In this document: piece after piece, positions 45,605 through 58,600 of the stretch
Layout: every line of letters starts with the position of its first letter
Numbering within the stretch: the stretch's first letter is position 1
DNA from: Owenia fusiformis
Taxonomy: Eukaryota; Annelida; Polychaeta; Sabellida; Oweniidae
Direction of reading: 5' to 3'
Assembly: GCA_903813345.2 (NCBI GenBank)
Contig: CAIIXF020000010.1
Coordinates: 30,810,828 to 30,874,827 of the forward strand
DNA length: 64,000 nt
The notes under the pieces: model-generated
Told to the model about the DNA's origin: nothing
Databases searched by the model: none
What the model saw: only the letters and a program-made list of their open reading frames with translations
Translations under genes and position numbers: made by a program

Positions 45605-48600
45605 TAAACAAAGGCCAGAGGAGCCATGTTGTCAACAATGTACAATTGTAAATGTATAAGCAAAGGCCAGAGGAGCCATCTTGTCAACAATGTACAATTG
45701 TACATGTATAAACAAAGGCCAGAGGAGCCATCTTGTCAACAATGTACAATTGTACATGCATAAACAAAGGCCAGAGGAGCCATCTTGTCAACAATGTACA
45801 ATTTTACATGCATAAACAAAGGCCAGAGTAGCCATGTTGTCAACAATGTACAATTGTACATGTATAAACAAAGGCCAGAGGAACCATGTTGTCAACAATG
45901 TACAATTGTACATGTATAAACAAAGGCCAGAGTAGCCATGTTGTCAACAATGTACAATTGTACATGTATAAACAAAGGCCAGAGTAGCCATGTTGTCAAC
46001 AATGTACAATTGTACATGTATAAACAAAGGCCAGAGTAGCCATGTTGTCAACAATGTACAATTGTACATGTATAAACAAAGGCCAGAGGAACCATGTTGT
46101 CAACAATGTACAATTGTAAATGTATAAACAAAGGCCAGAGGAGCCATGTTGTCAACAATGTACAATTGTACATGTATAAACAAAGGCCAGAGTAGCCATG
46201 TTGTCAACAATGTACAATTGTACATGTATAAACAAAGGCCAGAGGAGCCATGTTGTCAACAATGTACAATTGTACATGTATAAACAAAGGCCAGAGTAGC
46301 CATGTTGTCAACAATGTACAATTGTAAATGTATAAACAAAGGCCAGAGGAGCCATGTTGTCAACAATGTACAATTGTACATGTATAAACAAAGGCCAGAG
46401 TAGCCATGTTGTCAACAATGTACAATTGTACATGTATAAACAAAGGCCAGAGGAACCATGTTGTCAACAATGTACAATTGTAAATGTATAAACAAAGGCC
46501 AGAGTAGCCATGTTGTCAACAATGTACAATTGTACATGTATAAACAAAGGCCAGAGGAACCATGTTGTCAACAATGTACAATTGTAAATGTATAAACAAA
46601 GGCCAGAGGAACCATGTTGTCAACATTGTACAATTGTACATGTATAGACAAAGGCCAGAGTAGCCATGTTGTCAACAATGTACAATTGTACATGTATAAA
46701 CAAAGGCCAGAGTAGCCATCTTGTCAACAATGTACAATTGTACATGTATAGACAAAGGCCAGAGGAACCATGTTGTCAACAATGTACAATTGTACATGTA
46801 TAGACAAAGGCCAGAGTAGCCATGTTGTCAACAATGTACAATTGTACATGTATAAACAAAGGCCAGAGGAACCATGTTGTCAACAATGTACAATTGTTTA
46901 TGTATAGACAAAGGCCAGAGGAACCATGTTGTCAACAATGTACAATTGTACATGTATAAACAAAGGCCAGAGGAACCATGTTGTCAACAATGTACAATTG
47001 TACATGTATAAACAAAGGCCAGAGGAGCCATCTTGTCAACAATGTACAATTGTAAATGTATAAACAAAGGCCAGAGGAACCATGTTGTCAACAATGTACA
47101 ATTGTAAATGTATAAACAAAGGCCAGAGGAACCATGTTGTCAACAATGTACAATTGTACATGTATAGACAAAGGCCAGAGGAACCATGTTGTCAACAATG
47201 TACAATTGTACATGTATAAACAAAGGCCAGAGGAACCATCTTGTCAACAATGTACAATTGTAAATGTATAAACAAAGGCCAGAGGAGCCATCTTGTCAAC
47301 AATGTACAATTGTACATGTATAAACAAAGGCCAGAGGAGCCATCTTGTCAACAATGTACAATTGTAAATGTATAAACAAAGGCCAGAGGAACCATGTTGT
47401 CAACAATGTACAATTGTAAATGTATAAACAAAGGCCAGAGGAACCATGTTGTCAACAATGTACAATTGTACATGTATAGACAAAGGCCAGAGGAACCATG
47501 TTGTCAACAATGTACAATTGTACATGTATAAACAAAGGCCAGAGGAACCATGTTGTCAACATTGTACAATTGTACATGTATAGACAAAGGCCAGAGTAGC
47601 CATCTTGTCAACAATGTACAATTGTACATGTATAAACAAAGGCCAGAGGAACCATGTTGTCAACAATGTACAATTGTACATGTATAAACAAAGGCCAGAG
47701 GAACCATGTTGTCAACAATGTACAATTGTAAATGTATAAACAAAGGCCAGAGGAACCATGTTGTCAACAATGTACAATTGTACATGTATAGACAAAGGCC
47801 AGAGGAACCATGTTGTCAACAATGTACAATTCTACATGTATAAACAAAGGCCAGAGGAACCATGTTGTCAACATTGTACAATTGTACATGTATAGACAAA
47901 GGCCAGAGTAGCCATCTTGTCAACAATGTACAATTGTACATGTATAGACAAAGGCCAGAGGAACCATGTTGTCAACATTGTACAATTGTACATGTATAGA
48001 CAAAGGCCAGAGTAGCCATCTTGTCAACAATGTACAATTGTACATGTATAGACAAAGGCCAGAGTAGCCATGTTGTCAACAATGTACAATTGTACATGTA
48101 TAAGCAAAGGCCAGAGGAACCATGTTGTCAACATTGTACAATTGTACATGTATAGACAAAGGCCAGAGTAGCCATCTTGTCAACAATGTACAATTGTACA
48201 TGTATAAACAAAGGCCAGAGGAACCATGTTGTCAACATTGTACAATTGTACATGTATAAACAAAGGCCAGAGGAACCATGTTGTCAACAATGTACAATTA
48301 TACATGCATAAACAAAGCTCAGGGAAGCCATGTTGTCAACAATGTACAATTGTAAATGTATAAACAAAGGCCAGAGGAACCATGTTGTCAACATTGTACA
48401 ATTGTACATGTATAGACAAAGGCCAGAGTAGCCATCTTGTCAACAATGTACAATTGTACATGTATAAACAAAGGCCAGAGGAACCATGTTGTCAACATTG
48501 TACAATTGTACATGTATAAACAAAGGCCAGAGGAACCATGTTGTCAACATTGTACAATTGTACATGTATAAACAAAGGCCAGAGGAACCATGTTGTCAAC

Positions 48601-49127
48601 ATTGTACAATTGTACATGTATAAACAAAGGCCAGAGGAACCATGTTGTCAACATTGTACAATTGTACATGTATAAACAAAGGCCAGAGGAACCATGTTGT
48701 CAACAATGTACAATTGTACATGTATAAACAAAGGCCAGAGTAGCCATGTTGTCAACAATGTACAATTGTACATGTATAAACAAAGGCCAGAGGAACCATG
48801 TTGTCAACAATGTACAATTGTTTATGTATAGACAAAGGCCAGAGGAACCATGTTGTCAACAATGTACAATTGTAAATGTATAAACAAAGGCCAGAGGAAC
48901 CATGTTGTCAACAATGTACAATTGTACATGTATAAACAAAGGCCAGAGGAACCATGTTGTCAACAATGTACAATTGTTTATGTATAGACAAAGGCCAGAG
49001 GAACCATGTTGTCAACAATGTACAATTGTACATGTATAAACAAAGGCCAGAGTAGCCATGTTGTCAACAATGTACAATTATACATGCATAAACAAAGCTC
49101 AGGGAAGCCATGTTGTCGACAATGTAT
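45605..49127. repeat. 52-bp satellite array, about 67 copies
   Basis: A 52-bp step holds throughout. The unit contains AAAGGCCAGAGGAACCATG, TTGTCAACAATGTACAATTG and TACATGTATAAAC. The core TGTACAATTGTACA is a perfect 14-bp palindrome. Variant sites (GAGGAACC / GAGGAGCC / GAGTAGCC, CATG / CATC, AACAATG / AACATTG, TATAAAC / TATAGAC) alternate in blocks. A rare variant (AATTATACATGCATAAAC with AAGCTCAGGGAAGCC) occurs near 48293 and again near 49074, 781 bp apart, or fifteen units, which points to a higher-order block duplication. No spacers, so it is not CRISPR. The period is not divisible by three, so there is no long ORF. Confidence 0.97.
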
Positions 49128-49261
49128 TGAATGGGATCATGTTAGAAGCTGTGCAGAAGATGGAAGATGAAGCCATGCAAAATGAAGATGAAGAAGATGA
49201 GGCGACTGAAGCAACGTTACAGTTACGTACACATTTAAAGAGTCATAATAATCTCAAATAA
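49106..49261 (+). CDS. Possible terminal exon with acidic tail, unrecognised
   Basis: After AAACAAAGCTCAG the frame reads GSHVVDNVLNGIMLEAVQKM, then an acidic run (EDEAMQNEDEEDEATEA) and LRTHLKSHNNLK before TAA. The first twenty or so residues could form an amphipathic helix. The coding look (charged, low in Cys and Phe) is unlike neighbouring AT-rich noise. The first 20 bases are also the last, diverged satellite unit, so either the satellite grew from this exon's acceptor or the frame is accidental. No upstream exon was found. Function unknown. Confidence 0.3.
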   Translation, partial: SHVVDNVLNGIMLEAVQKMEDEAMQNEDEEDEATEATLQLRTHLKSHNNLK

Positions 49262-50099
49262 ATAGGAACTAATTTTAAATAGTACAATTGTCAATTATAT
49301 TGATATAAACTTGATTTAAATAATATTACCAGCAAATCCACCTTACTTTTAGGGATACTTTTAGGATTTGAATTTCTTATTGTAACATGAATTCCAATAT
49401 ACCATGGTAATCTTTCCAAAAGATATTTCAATTCAAATATTTACATAACAGTCATAGACAGATTTAAACGTTTCTATGTCATTTTCCGATGTCCATTATT
49501 GAGGGGTTTAACCATAAGCAGTCATCATGTGTGAATAACCGGGGAATTAAAAGGCCTGTCATTATTTCAGATCAAGGGTGTTTGACACGGGGTCATGCAT
49601 AAGGTCTGGTACAGATGATTGCGCTTCCCAATGAAATGAACATTCACATTTTAAATTGTAGTATAAAATGGTAATCATAACACTACTCAAGTAAAACGGG
49701 GTTTTCCATCTTTCTATATATTACGAAACCTTCACTCGGAGCCAAACAGTAACTGAGTATACTGTTAATTCATGAATTATACTTTACGATTCCTTTTCAG
49801 AATATGAAAGTTAGTCACGGGTCCTTTAAAAGTACATTAAGTGCAGCATATGCCAGCGGCCACGAAGTCAATCCTTTGGGTCTATTTCATCATTGACATT
49901 AAATAGTTGTCAAGAATTTATGACATAGGTGTCATAGTTTGTCTATTTATAATCAAGTTTATGAAAGATTCCTTTATTTATTATGAAAATAACTCATTGG
50001 CACTCTTGATGCACTAAGTGCAGAATGTGTCAGTGAACACTGAAATAAAGACTAGGGATTTCTGATTAATGTAGACAAGATACTTAACGATATATGACA

Positions 50100-50278
50100 T
50101 ACAGTAAAACCTGTGTACATTGAACATTTATTTCTAAGAAAAAACGTTCAGTGTTGGTAGGTGTTCAATACAGAGAGGATAATTTATATATAAGTCAGTA
50201 AAGAAAGTGCAGAGGAAGGGTGTCCATTAGAGACAGGTGTTCACAAGAGAGATATTTTCTTAGACAGGTTTTACTGTA
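50100..50278. mobile_element. 179-bp element with 15-bp TIRs
   Basis: Begins TACAGTAAAACCTGT and ends with the inverted ACAGGTTTTACTGTA. The same terminal sequence appears singly at about 14990-15006. Non-autonomous. Confidence 0.8.
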
Positions 50279-50989
50279 CACCGTGAACGATCTTTGTTTC
50301 TCCACTTTCTTATACGGTTGAATTTGCTCTTCTTACACTTGTAAAGAATCGAGAGTGTCAACTTTACGCCTGCTCAATTTTCGTTCACTAATTCGACTCA
50401 TTGCAATTGTTCTGTAAAGTTTGGAATAAAATATCTTTACTTCTTGCATTTCTATCAATTTAGAGTGCGGGCTCAAGGGAAACCACTCAGTGGACTTCGT
50501 TGGAATCCGTGCACATGATAGGGGACACCGGTCTACACAAAAGTTACTGATTGGTTACCCAAGAGTTCAAATTTCATTTTTAGGGCCCCGAATATTTAAA
50601 AACAACACACTGTATATATTTTTGTATTTTGATTTTATTTATCTTATTATATTAAGGGCAATATTTACATACGAACAAAGTTCTCACTCAACGTTGTATT
50701 GATGAATACTGTTTTTTCATTAATATTTTGGCACATTTATGAATCTATTATACCTCAAGTCTGTAAATTACTTATTGAACACTCTTTTCTTTAAGTTGGA
50801 AAGTTTGGAGTCAAATTTGGAAATCGGGGTTTACAAAAGGGGAATGTAAGCCTTGCGTAACATTTGAAATCATCTTATCATTGAACACACCATCTTGGCT
50901 CGATGTCATACATTTTCCTTCGAAGTTAAGCAGCCCTAACACTCAATCGGATTTCCTATGCACACCATTATGCAATTTACATTAAATAT

Positions 50990-51370
50990 ATGGTGTTTCA
51001 AGAGGAGGGAAAGCCCCAGAGTTTCAAGATGACAGACATAATTACCTCTCTTGCTTACCACCTTCGTTCGTTCGAATTTTTATCGGCTAGTTATCAAATA
51101 CTACACTTCGATGGGATGTTATAATTGATATAGGCATATTCCGTACACCTTTCTTTATCTTGATGTGAAATGAGAAGCTATGATATTGGTTAACACGCCA
51201 GAAATGAACATAATATTATTCGAAGCGTATTTCGAAAATTTTGAAACCGCCATTGATGACGTCATTTGTTTGTCGACTTTTGACCAATCAGCGACCGTGT
51301 CATCTCAATACAGATTTACATTATAAGCGTATGTCATCTTTGAACCCTGGTGTTTCTCCCCCTCTGTGGT
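50990..51370. repeat. Dispersed repeat family D1, copy 2 (uninterrupted)
   Basis: Contains CACTTCGATGGGATGTT, TTTATCTTGATGTGAAATGA, AGAAGCTATGATATTGG, AATATTATTCGAAGCGTATT and GCGTATGTCATCTTTGAACC. It gives the outline of the family without the inserted D2 element seen in copy 1. Confidence 0.65.
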
Positions 51371-51439
51371 GTTTCAGTGGTCCTTTTTCTATATAGCTTT
51401 GAAATCTCGTTAAAGTCTCGCATTTAATGAGATTTTCAT

Positions 51440-51476
<37 letters not shown>

Positions 51477-53535
51477 GACCTTATTTACAAAAGGTGGAGT
51501 GGAGTATAGTACCAAGTTTGGTCAATAGAGGGAACATTAATCTGTCCCCGGGAGGATTTTCCCCGGGAATGTTACTATAGGTGAGTAGTTTAATCAACAA
51601 ACGGCATCCTTTTCAATCCCATCATGCATATCTTTCTTCAAATATGTACGTTTTCTGATTGGTGAATTTCTACTTGGGAAAGCACCTAATTAGTTTTGAC
51701 ATAGAGCTCAATTCATTATCAAAGAAATTGTGATCGAGCTAATTTGTGCGTCCCGCGGTTAGCTAACAGCAATCAAAATTATATGTACACCCCAGCAATA
51801 GTTTGGCGATTGATAAATGAGAAATACGTTTTTATATATGAAGTGACTATAGGATTGATAAACCTGGTAACACGAAACTACATCATATCCCATTGTCTTT
51901 GTGTACAGACATATAAAACAGTTTTATATGTCTTTATTGTAACCTCAGGATTGTATGTTACATTTGTAAAGTGAAAATCAAAAAACAATCATTCAATTTG
52001 TCACTAGCGGTAATTTAGAAGATGTACAATGTATTATGATTGGTATCAAACCCAGGGGCTCCAAGGGGGAAAAATGAAACATTTATTCAAAGTTGATGAG
52101 GTCCCCATAGAGGTCTCGCAAAAGCAATGTAATATTTGACATTTATCATTTAGAAATAACATAGTGTTACTACTTGGTGTTACTACAGCTGTACCATCGA
52201 TTCTGCGAATAAGGTACGAATGAAATTGTGGTCCAATTGTTTTAAGGGATCGAGTCCCTCTGAGCAATGTTACACTCCCGGGGTTACAATTCACATTCAA
52301 TTTTCAACATTTGCAAAAGCAAAAGGGGAACGCCGCATTTGCAAAAGTATTGATATTATCATTTTTCTCATGCGTCGGACAAGAATATAGTCTGGTTCCA
52401 GTGAAGATAACCCACTGACGCGGGCGGTCCTGATAAAATCAAGAGGGGCAAACCGATGAAAGACAGACAATTACAAATGAACGGGTATTTTGAAAAAAGT
52501 ACTGGCGAATGGACACCTTTTCTATAATTTATTTTAACATTTGTTTTTAAAAGGATACATTATTTTCCAATATCATACGACATACATCCCTCTATATGTT
52601 TGGTAGCCTCAACTCCAAAACGGGTTCCTTTATTTTCTGCACCTACGAACTGTCCCAATATTTTCGAAGAAGATACCAATTTTGTGTTCAATAAAGTTAA
52701 ATTCAATTTTCTATTTATTAACTTATATTTTTGTTAGAACTTCGGATGGATGCATATTCTGTACTTTACATGATTTGTTGCAATTTCCTACTTATTGTAA
52801 ATGGCAAAACTTAGAAAAGTGAGGAATTGGACATCTGCAGCCCTAGAAATATTTTTTTCTCTTTACAATTCAAACATGAAAGGCGTTACCACGTAGCCCA
52901 ATAGAAGGGGCTAAAGGTTGCTTTTGCGCAGGCGAATGTGCTTCTGAAATTAAACACTTGTATTTATTGTTTCACAACTATTTCTATAGTTACTTTGACG
53001 TAATGTTACGAAATAGATTATGTAGGCTTTTCTCATTCTGTAAGATGTTTTCTATTTTAAACAGGTGTCCTGAATGTCATACGTTAAGCTACATATGATA
53101 ATTTTGTACCAAGGAACATAATCTAGTCGGGATTTAAAAACGCCTCTGGTTTGGATTTTTGGTTTAAATGAAGCTGTAATTTATTCATTTAGTCACTCGC
53201 TTTTTAACCTTGGCGGAATAACACAGGCAGCCAGGATTAAATCAAATGACATAAAGAAACGATCGCACGTAATCAGATCTCATCATTTTTAGTTCAAATT
53301 AATAAAGTGGGGCATTGTACAATTAAGGACAGATTTCGAAGCATGTCTTTCATGGGATTAGTTGTGAGTGCTCGGCAGTGTTCGCCATGTGTGGTAAAAA
53401 CCCCCCTTAAAATGAAGGATAACGTTTTCTGCATCGGGTCCGTCACAAAGCTCGAACATTCTTAACGATATGTTATTCGAGAATACAATGTACCATCAGA
53501 GTTTGTGAATTGTTGATAGAAATTTGTGTTTACAG

Positions 53536-53680
53536 AGAAACATCTCTCAAGCAGATATTCCAAGACGCAATTTCGCAAGATTCTGAAAATATCTCCAAAG
53601 TGCAAGAAAATAATGCAGTGAATGCATCAGTTAAAAACATTAAAAATAGTTTTCATAGCATACCGTTAATCGAGTGATTG
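53536..53680 (+). other. Candidate exon, unrecognised
   Basis: Preceded by TTTGTGTTTACAG, the segment is open as ETSLKQIFQDAISQDSENIS, then KVQENNAVNASVKNIKNSF and a stop after PLIE. It is hydrophilic and helix-like. No partner exon or homology is evident, so it may be a chance frame. Confidence 0.2.
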
Positions 53681-54488
53681 AGTGATCATAACTAATATAT
53701 TTCAGAAAATAAACATATTAACGAACAAATAGTTCAGACGACCTTACTTTAATGAAGTAGACGGAACTTCAAAAAGGGTTAGAATCTGTACTTCTATATC
53801 GTTCCTCATTGTTGGTGGTCCAGGATATGTTCAGCAGAAACCTTATGCTGATCGGGAAGGGGGGAGTATATTTCGGGTGGTCAACGATTGTGTTGTGTGG
53901 TTGCCCGGTTGATTGTTGTCTCTATTTAGAGAAGCTTAATTGGATAAGAGTGACTAAGAGTGACTAAGAAGTCATGTAAATTTTTACTCCTGAAAAGTTC
54001 ACAAAATCTTCATAAATAAGTAAAGTTGTATCTAAAGGTTCTGCATAGGTATCTATGAATATATGGAGCACGCAAATGTGATATTTTGAAAAATAAACTT
54101 GGAGTATGCAAAGAGATATATGCACAAACTGCAGGATATTTAGACAGAAGCTGAATACTACAAACATACAATATAAAATACATGCTGGATAAATTAGCTA
54201 CAGCCAGCACTACAAAATATTTACCTTGCAAGGGACAACCTTGGATTAGCCCTATATTGTTGCAGCTTGACTTATTAACTGTAAACACCTGTGAACACTT
54301 GTACTAAAAGCTACACACCATATCACTAGAGGTTTATTGTGCGGTTGATTGTGATACTAACACTGATCACTAACTCTTCATCACTACGCATTTTACCCTG
54401 AACTGTTCATCATTGATTGATCGATCTGTTGATTATTGAATGGTTAATTGCGAACTGTGACCTCGACTGAGATATAACTGCATCCAGA

Positions 54489-55613
54489 ATGCCGGGTCAC
54501 TCTCCTACCGGCACAAAACAGCCTCGCAAAAGACGCCGTAAGACAAGGAATATTCAGAGGCGTAAATCCTACTCTGAAACTCCGACATCTTGGGATGATA
54601 CCACTGACTATTGTGATTCGCCAGTTAACGAAACAGTCGACAAATGTTCGGCTTCACCAGAGACATTTACCCCTTCACAACCTGCAGACTCAGCTCCAGT
54701 GAGTGCAAACTCAGGTCACAACCAGGAAAGCTGCCAGACAACAACTGATCCAAAACCATTTCACCAACCTGCACCAAACAAGCCAGATCCCAATTCACTA
54801 CAGCAATCTTACACGGAATCTCTCCAGAATGAAATTTTGAACGACATCAAAACAAAATTAATAAAAGCTGTAAAAGATGACTTGGTGAAAGTTGTCAAAG
54901 CAGAGATCATTTCAGAATTTAAACAATGCATTATACAAAGCATGAATGAGCTTGAACAAAGGTTGAATGACAAGATGAAGATAGAGCTAGATTCATTTAA
55001 AGAGGGTGCCTTACTGTTTGAGCATAGTGTGACAAAACGCGTTTCTGAAATTGATGGTAGGATGAAAAATATTGAAGAAAGTAAAATAGAAATATGCCAA
55101 CCCCCTTTCCCACCTGAAAAAAGCGTGATCATTAGGAATGTGCCCCAGAAATCGGATGAAAATGTAACGAGCAAAGCTGTCATGGTTGTGAAAGAAGGTC
55201 TTGGACTAAACCCAGACATGATAGTTAAAGTAGAGAGGACCAAAATGCGAAACAACAAACCAGGAGTGATAAAAGTCCAAGTGAACTCAATGGAAAATAA
55301 AATAAAAATCTTGAAGCACAAAAAGGCTCTGATGGAAAAACCTAAGTTCAAAACTGTGTACATCAATGGAGCAAAGTCTCATGAGGAGCGACTCATAGAT
55401 ATAAATACTAGAGAAATGCTCAAGATCATACCTGGTGGTGACAAGTTGATGGTTACAGGCAATGGACGACTTAAAAAGAAACAAGACAATACAGCACATA
55501 AGCATGATGAACACACAACCAATTATGAAGAAGCTTGGGAAAATGTTCCTTCATCGAGATCCCGAGGGAGAGGCCGACCACCTCGTGGGAGAGGTCATGC
55601 TTGGAACAGTTAG
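54489..55613 (+). CDS. LINE ORF1 (nucleic-acid-binding gag-like protein)
   Basis: 374 residues from ATG 54489. A basic N-terminus (RKRRRKTRNIQRRK, residues 13-26) precedes a Ser/Thr/Pro-rich region and a likely coiled coil at about 110-200 (NDIKTKLIKAVKDDLVKVVK and onward). An RRM-like domain follows at about 205-300 (SVIIRNVPQKSDENVTSKA, VKVERTKMRNNKPGVIKVQV). A C-terminal RG-rich tail (SRGRGRPPRGRGH) ends the protein. The arrangement is that of ORF1 proteins of L1/CR1-type elements, which trimerise and coat the element RNA. It ends with TAG, and the next codons stay open into ORF2 in the same frame. Confidence 0.85.
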   Translation: MPGHSPTGTKQPRKRRRKTRNIQRRKSYSETPTSWDDTTDYCDSPVNETVDKCSASPETFTPSQPADSAPVSANSGHNQESCQTTTDPKPFHQPAPNKPDPNSLQQSYTESLQNEILNDIKTKLIKAVKDDLVKVVKAEIISEFKQCIIQSMNELEQRLNDKMKIELDSFKEGALLFEHSVTKRVSEIDGRMKNIEESKIEICQPPFPPEKSVIIRNVPQKSDENVTSKAVMVVKEGLGLNPDMIVKVERTKMRNNKPGVIKVQVNSMENKIKILKHKKALMEKPKFKTVYINGAKSHEERLIDINTREMLKIIPGGDKLMVTGNGRLKKKQDNTAHKHDEHTTNYEEAWENVPSSRSRGRGRPPRGRGHAWNS

Positions 55614-55643
55614 GATAAAAACCAGCCCTGTTGTCTAAAAATC

Positions 55644-58600
55644 ATGCATTGGAATATAAATTCATGGACTAAGCAAAATGGAAAAATAAGAGCAGATATC
55701 ATTAAATCAGTTGACCCTGATGTAGTATGTCTTGTTGAAACAAAACTCATTAACAACGATGAAATTACCTTGCCAGGCTGGAAGTGGTTTGGACAAAACA
55801 GAAAATCGCTAAAAAATACAGCCAAATGTGGATCAGGGGGTGTTGGAATTCTTATTCGAGAATCCCTACTTTCAGACTGTAGCATTAAAATCGTAGAAAA
55901 TTCATTTGAAGGTATTTATGCAGTCAAGCTACATCATACAAACACTGACAGTTCTATTCTCATAGTAGTAGCATATCTCCCACCTGAAGGTGGCGCAAGA
56001 GGACGAGATTCCCTTGGCTTTTTTGACACTCTGCTGCAAATAACATATGATTATGCAGATGTGGACAAGTTAATAATATCAACTGATGTAAATGCCAGGA
56101 TAGCAGATATGCTTGACTTTATGCCAGATATTGACAATATTCCCCGAAGGAAAAACATTGATATTTCAAAAAATAAACATGGTGAATGTTTCATAGATTT
56201 TCTCTTAGAATCCAAATGCTGTGTACTGAATGGTCGTTTTGATCCACTTCAGGATGATTTTACATTTTTGTCAACAAGAGGCTCTTCTGTTGTAGACTAT
56301 ATGGTTACACCAAATGTGATGCTATCAGACTTCCTTCATTTTGAAGTTAAAACAGTTGCTGATGCATGCAATGACTTTGATATACATCCTGATAGTAAAA
56401 GAACTAAATTACCTGACCATTCTATGCTAATTTGTCAAGTGAGGTTATCAGATGTAAAATATGACTATGTAGTTAGTAGTACTCCAACAAATAGTTCCTG
56501 TGATCTTGATGTAGATGATATTACAAATGTACGGTTTAATTTTAAAAACATTCCCAAAAATTTTTTCTCTAATGATATCATGGAACAAGTAAATTCAGTT
56601 ATCACCCGAATACAAAGTGAAATAGAAAACCAGGATGATATAAATAACATGTACAGTGAAATATGTGCAATGTATTATGATGCTATGAAGCAATCTTTGC
56701 CCTTCTTTGACAATAGTAGATTAAAGAAAAGATATAGATTTACACCAAAACCATGGTGGGACCAAAACCTAGATGAGCTTTGGAAAAAACTGTGTGAGTG
56801 TGAAAAAAATTATAAATCACACGCTCGTATATCTGGTAAACAAGATAGGAATAAAAGAGAGTTGCTTCAGAAATATAAACAAGCACAAATAAACTTTGAC
56901 AAAACAGTTAGTAGAGCTAAAAGAAAATTTAACCTCTCAAAGCGCCTATTAATTGAACATCTAAACACAAATGACCCTAAAGAATTTTGGAAAGAAATTG
57001 AAAATTTAGGCCCATCAAAAAAGTGTAAAACTAGTATTCCAAATGAGGTGATTGATAAAGATGGAAAAATTTTATCAGGGGAAAAGGATGTTCTAAATGT
57101 ATGGCGTGATCAGTTTGAATCATTATATAAGAAATCTGAAAACACTGAGTTTGACGATGAATTTTATCAAGACCTTCTTAATCTGAAAAACGACATGGAA
57201 GATAATAGGTTTTTTGATGCTGATAATCAAGGTCCTGACAATCAGGAAGAACTGAACAAACTAAATGAGACAATCACAATGGATGAAGTAGGGACTGTAA
57301 TCAAGAATATAAAGAAAGGTAAAGCCATAGGAATTGATTACTTACCCGCTGAAGTATTCCAAAATGATGCATCTTTAACGCTACTTATAGCACTCTTCAA
57401 TAAAATATTTACAACTGGCCTTTACCCAGAACAGTGGAAAAAGGCCATTATAAAACCAATACCTAAGAGTCGTATAAAGGACCCACGAATTCCCCTTAAC
57501 TATAGAGGCATTAGTCTCCTATGTACAATGGCTAAGCTATATAGTTCGGTTATAAATACTAGACTTTCCCAGTTTGCTGAAACCAAGATTGTTGACGAAC
57601 AAAATGGATTTAGGAAATTAAGATCTTGTGTGGACCATCTATTTGTTATCACAACTATCATAAGAAATAGAAAAGCAAAGGGCCAATCTTCTTTTATATG
57701 CTACATCGACCTGGAAAAATGTTTCGATAAAATTAATAGAGATTGTTTACTTCTAAAGCTTAGAAAACTTGGTATAAATGGGAAAATATATCAGACACTG
57801 AGTAGCATGTACGCTCACACACAGAGTACAGTTAACGTCAATAATAAACTAACTGACTGGTTCACTACAGAAACAGGATGCCGCCAGGGGGACAATATTT
57901 CCACAACAGCATTCTCTATATTCATAAACGATTTGGCCCAAGAATTAAAATCAGCTGGGTTGGGTATTAAGTTTGGTGATGATATAATTTCATGTTTGTT
58001 ATTTGCCGATGACATTGCTATATTGTCTGAAAATGAGAAGAACTTGCAGGAATTGTTAAATCTAGCTTATAATTGGTGCCATAAATGGAGAGTTAATGTT
58101 AATATTGATAAATCCAATATAGTGCATTATCGTAAAAATAGTACTCCCAGATCAGATTTCAAATTTACATTTGGAACAAAGCATTTAGAAACCGCCACGC
58201 AATATAAGTATCTTGGATGTATATTAGATGAAACACTTAACTTCACTACAACTGCCGAAAATCTAAGCGCAGCAGCAGGCCGAGCTTTGGGGGGCCTCAT
58301 CACAAAATTTAGGAAACACAATGGACTTTTCTATACAGCATACACAAGACTTTATAACACATGTATACTCCCAATTTTGAATTATGGGTCCGGCGTTTGG
58401 GGAAACAAAACTTATCAATGTACTGACAATATCCAACACAGGGCAATGAGGGCATTTCTAGGTGTGCATAGATTTGCATCTATCCCAGCAATGTACGGTG
58501 ATTTGACATGGATGACACCATTAGACACTAGAAAATTAGATATTATACGTCTTTGGAACAGAATTACATTCATGAATAATAATCGTATCACTAAAAGAGT

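Larger units (their letters stand above)
49262..53535. other. Non-coding, scattered repeats
   Basis: No gene recognised. It includes the short TIR element at 50100-50278, D1 repeat copy 2 at 50990-51370 and a (TA)n run at 51446-51472. ORFs at 50490-50702, 51744-51974 and 52046-52300 (minus) match no family that I know. Confidence 0.4.

Noticed and set aside
45605-49127. CRISPR-like appearance of the 52-bp array
   Set aside because: There are no unique spacers; the whole unit is repeated. The DNA is eukaryotic, with introns and LINEs.
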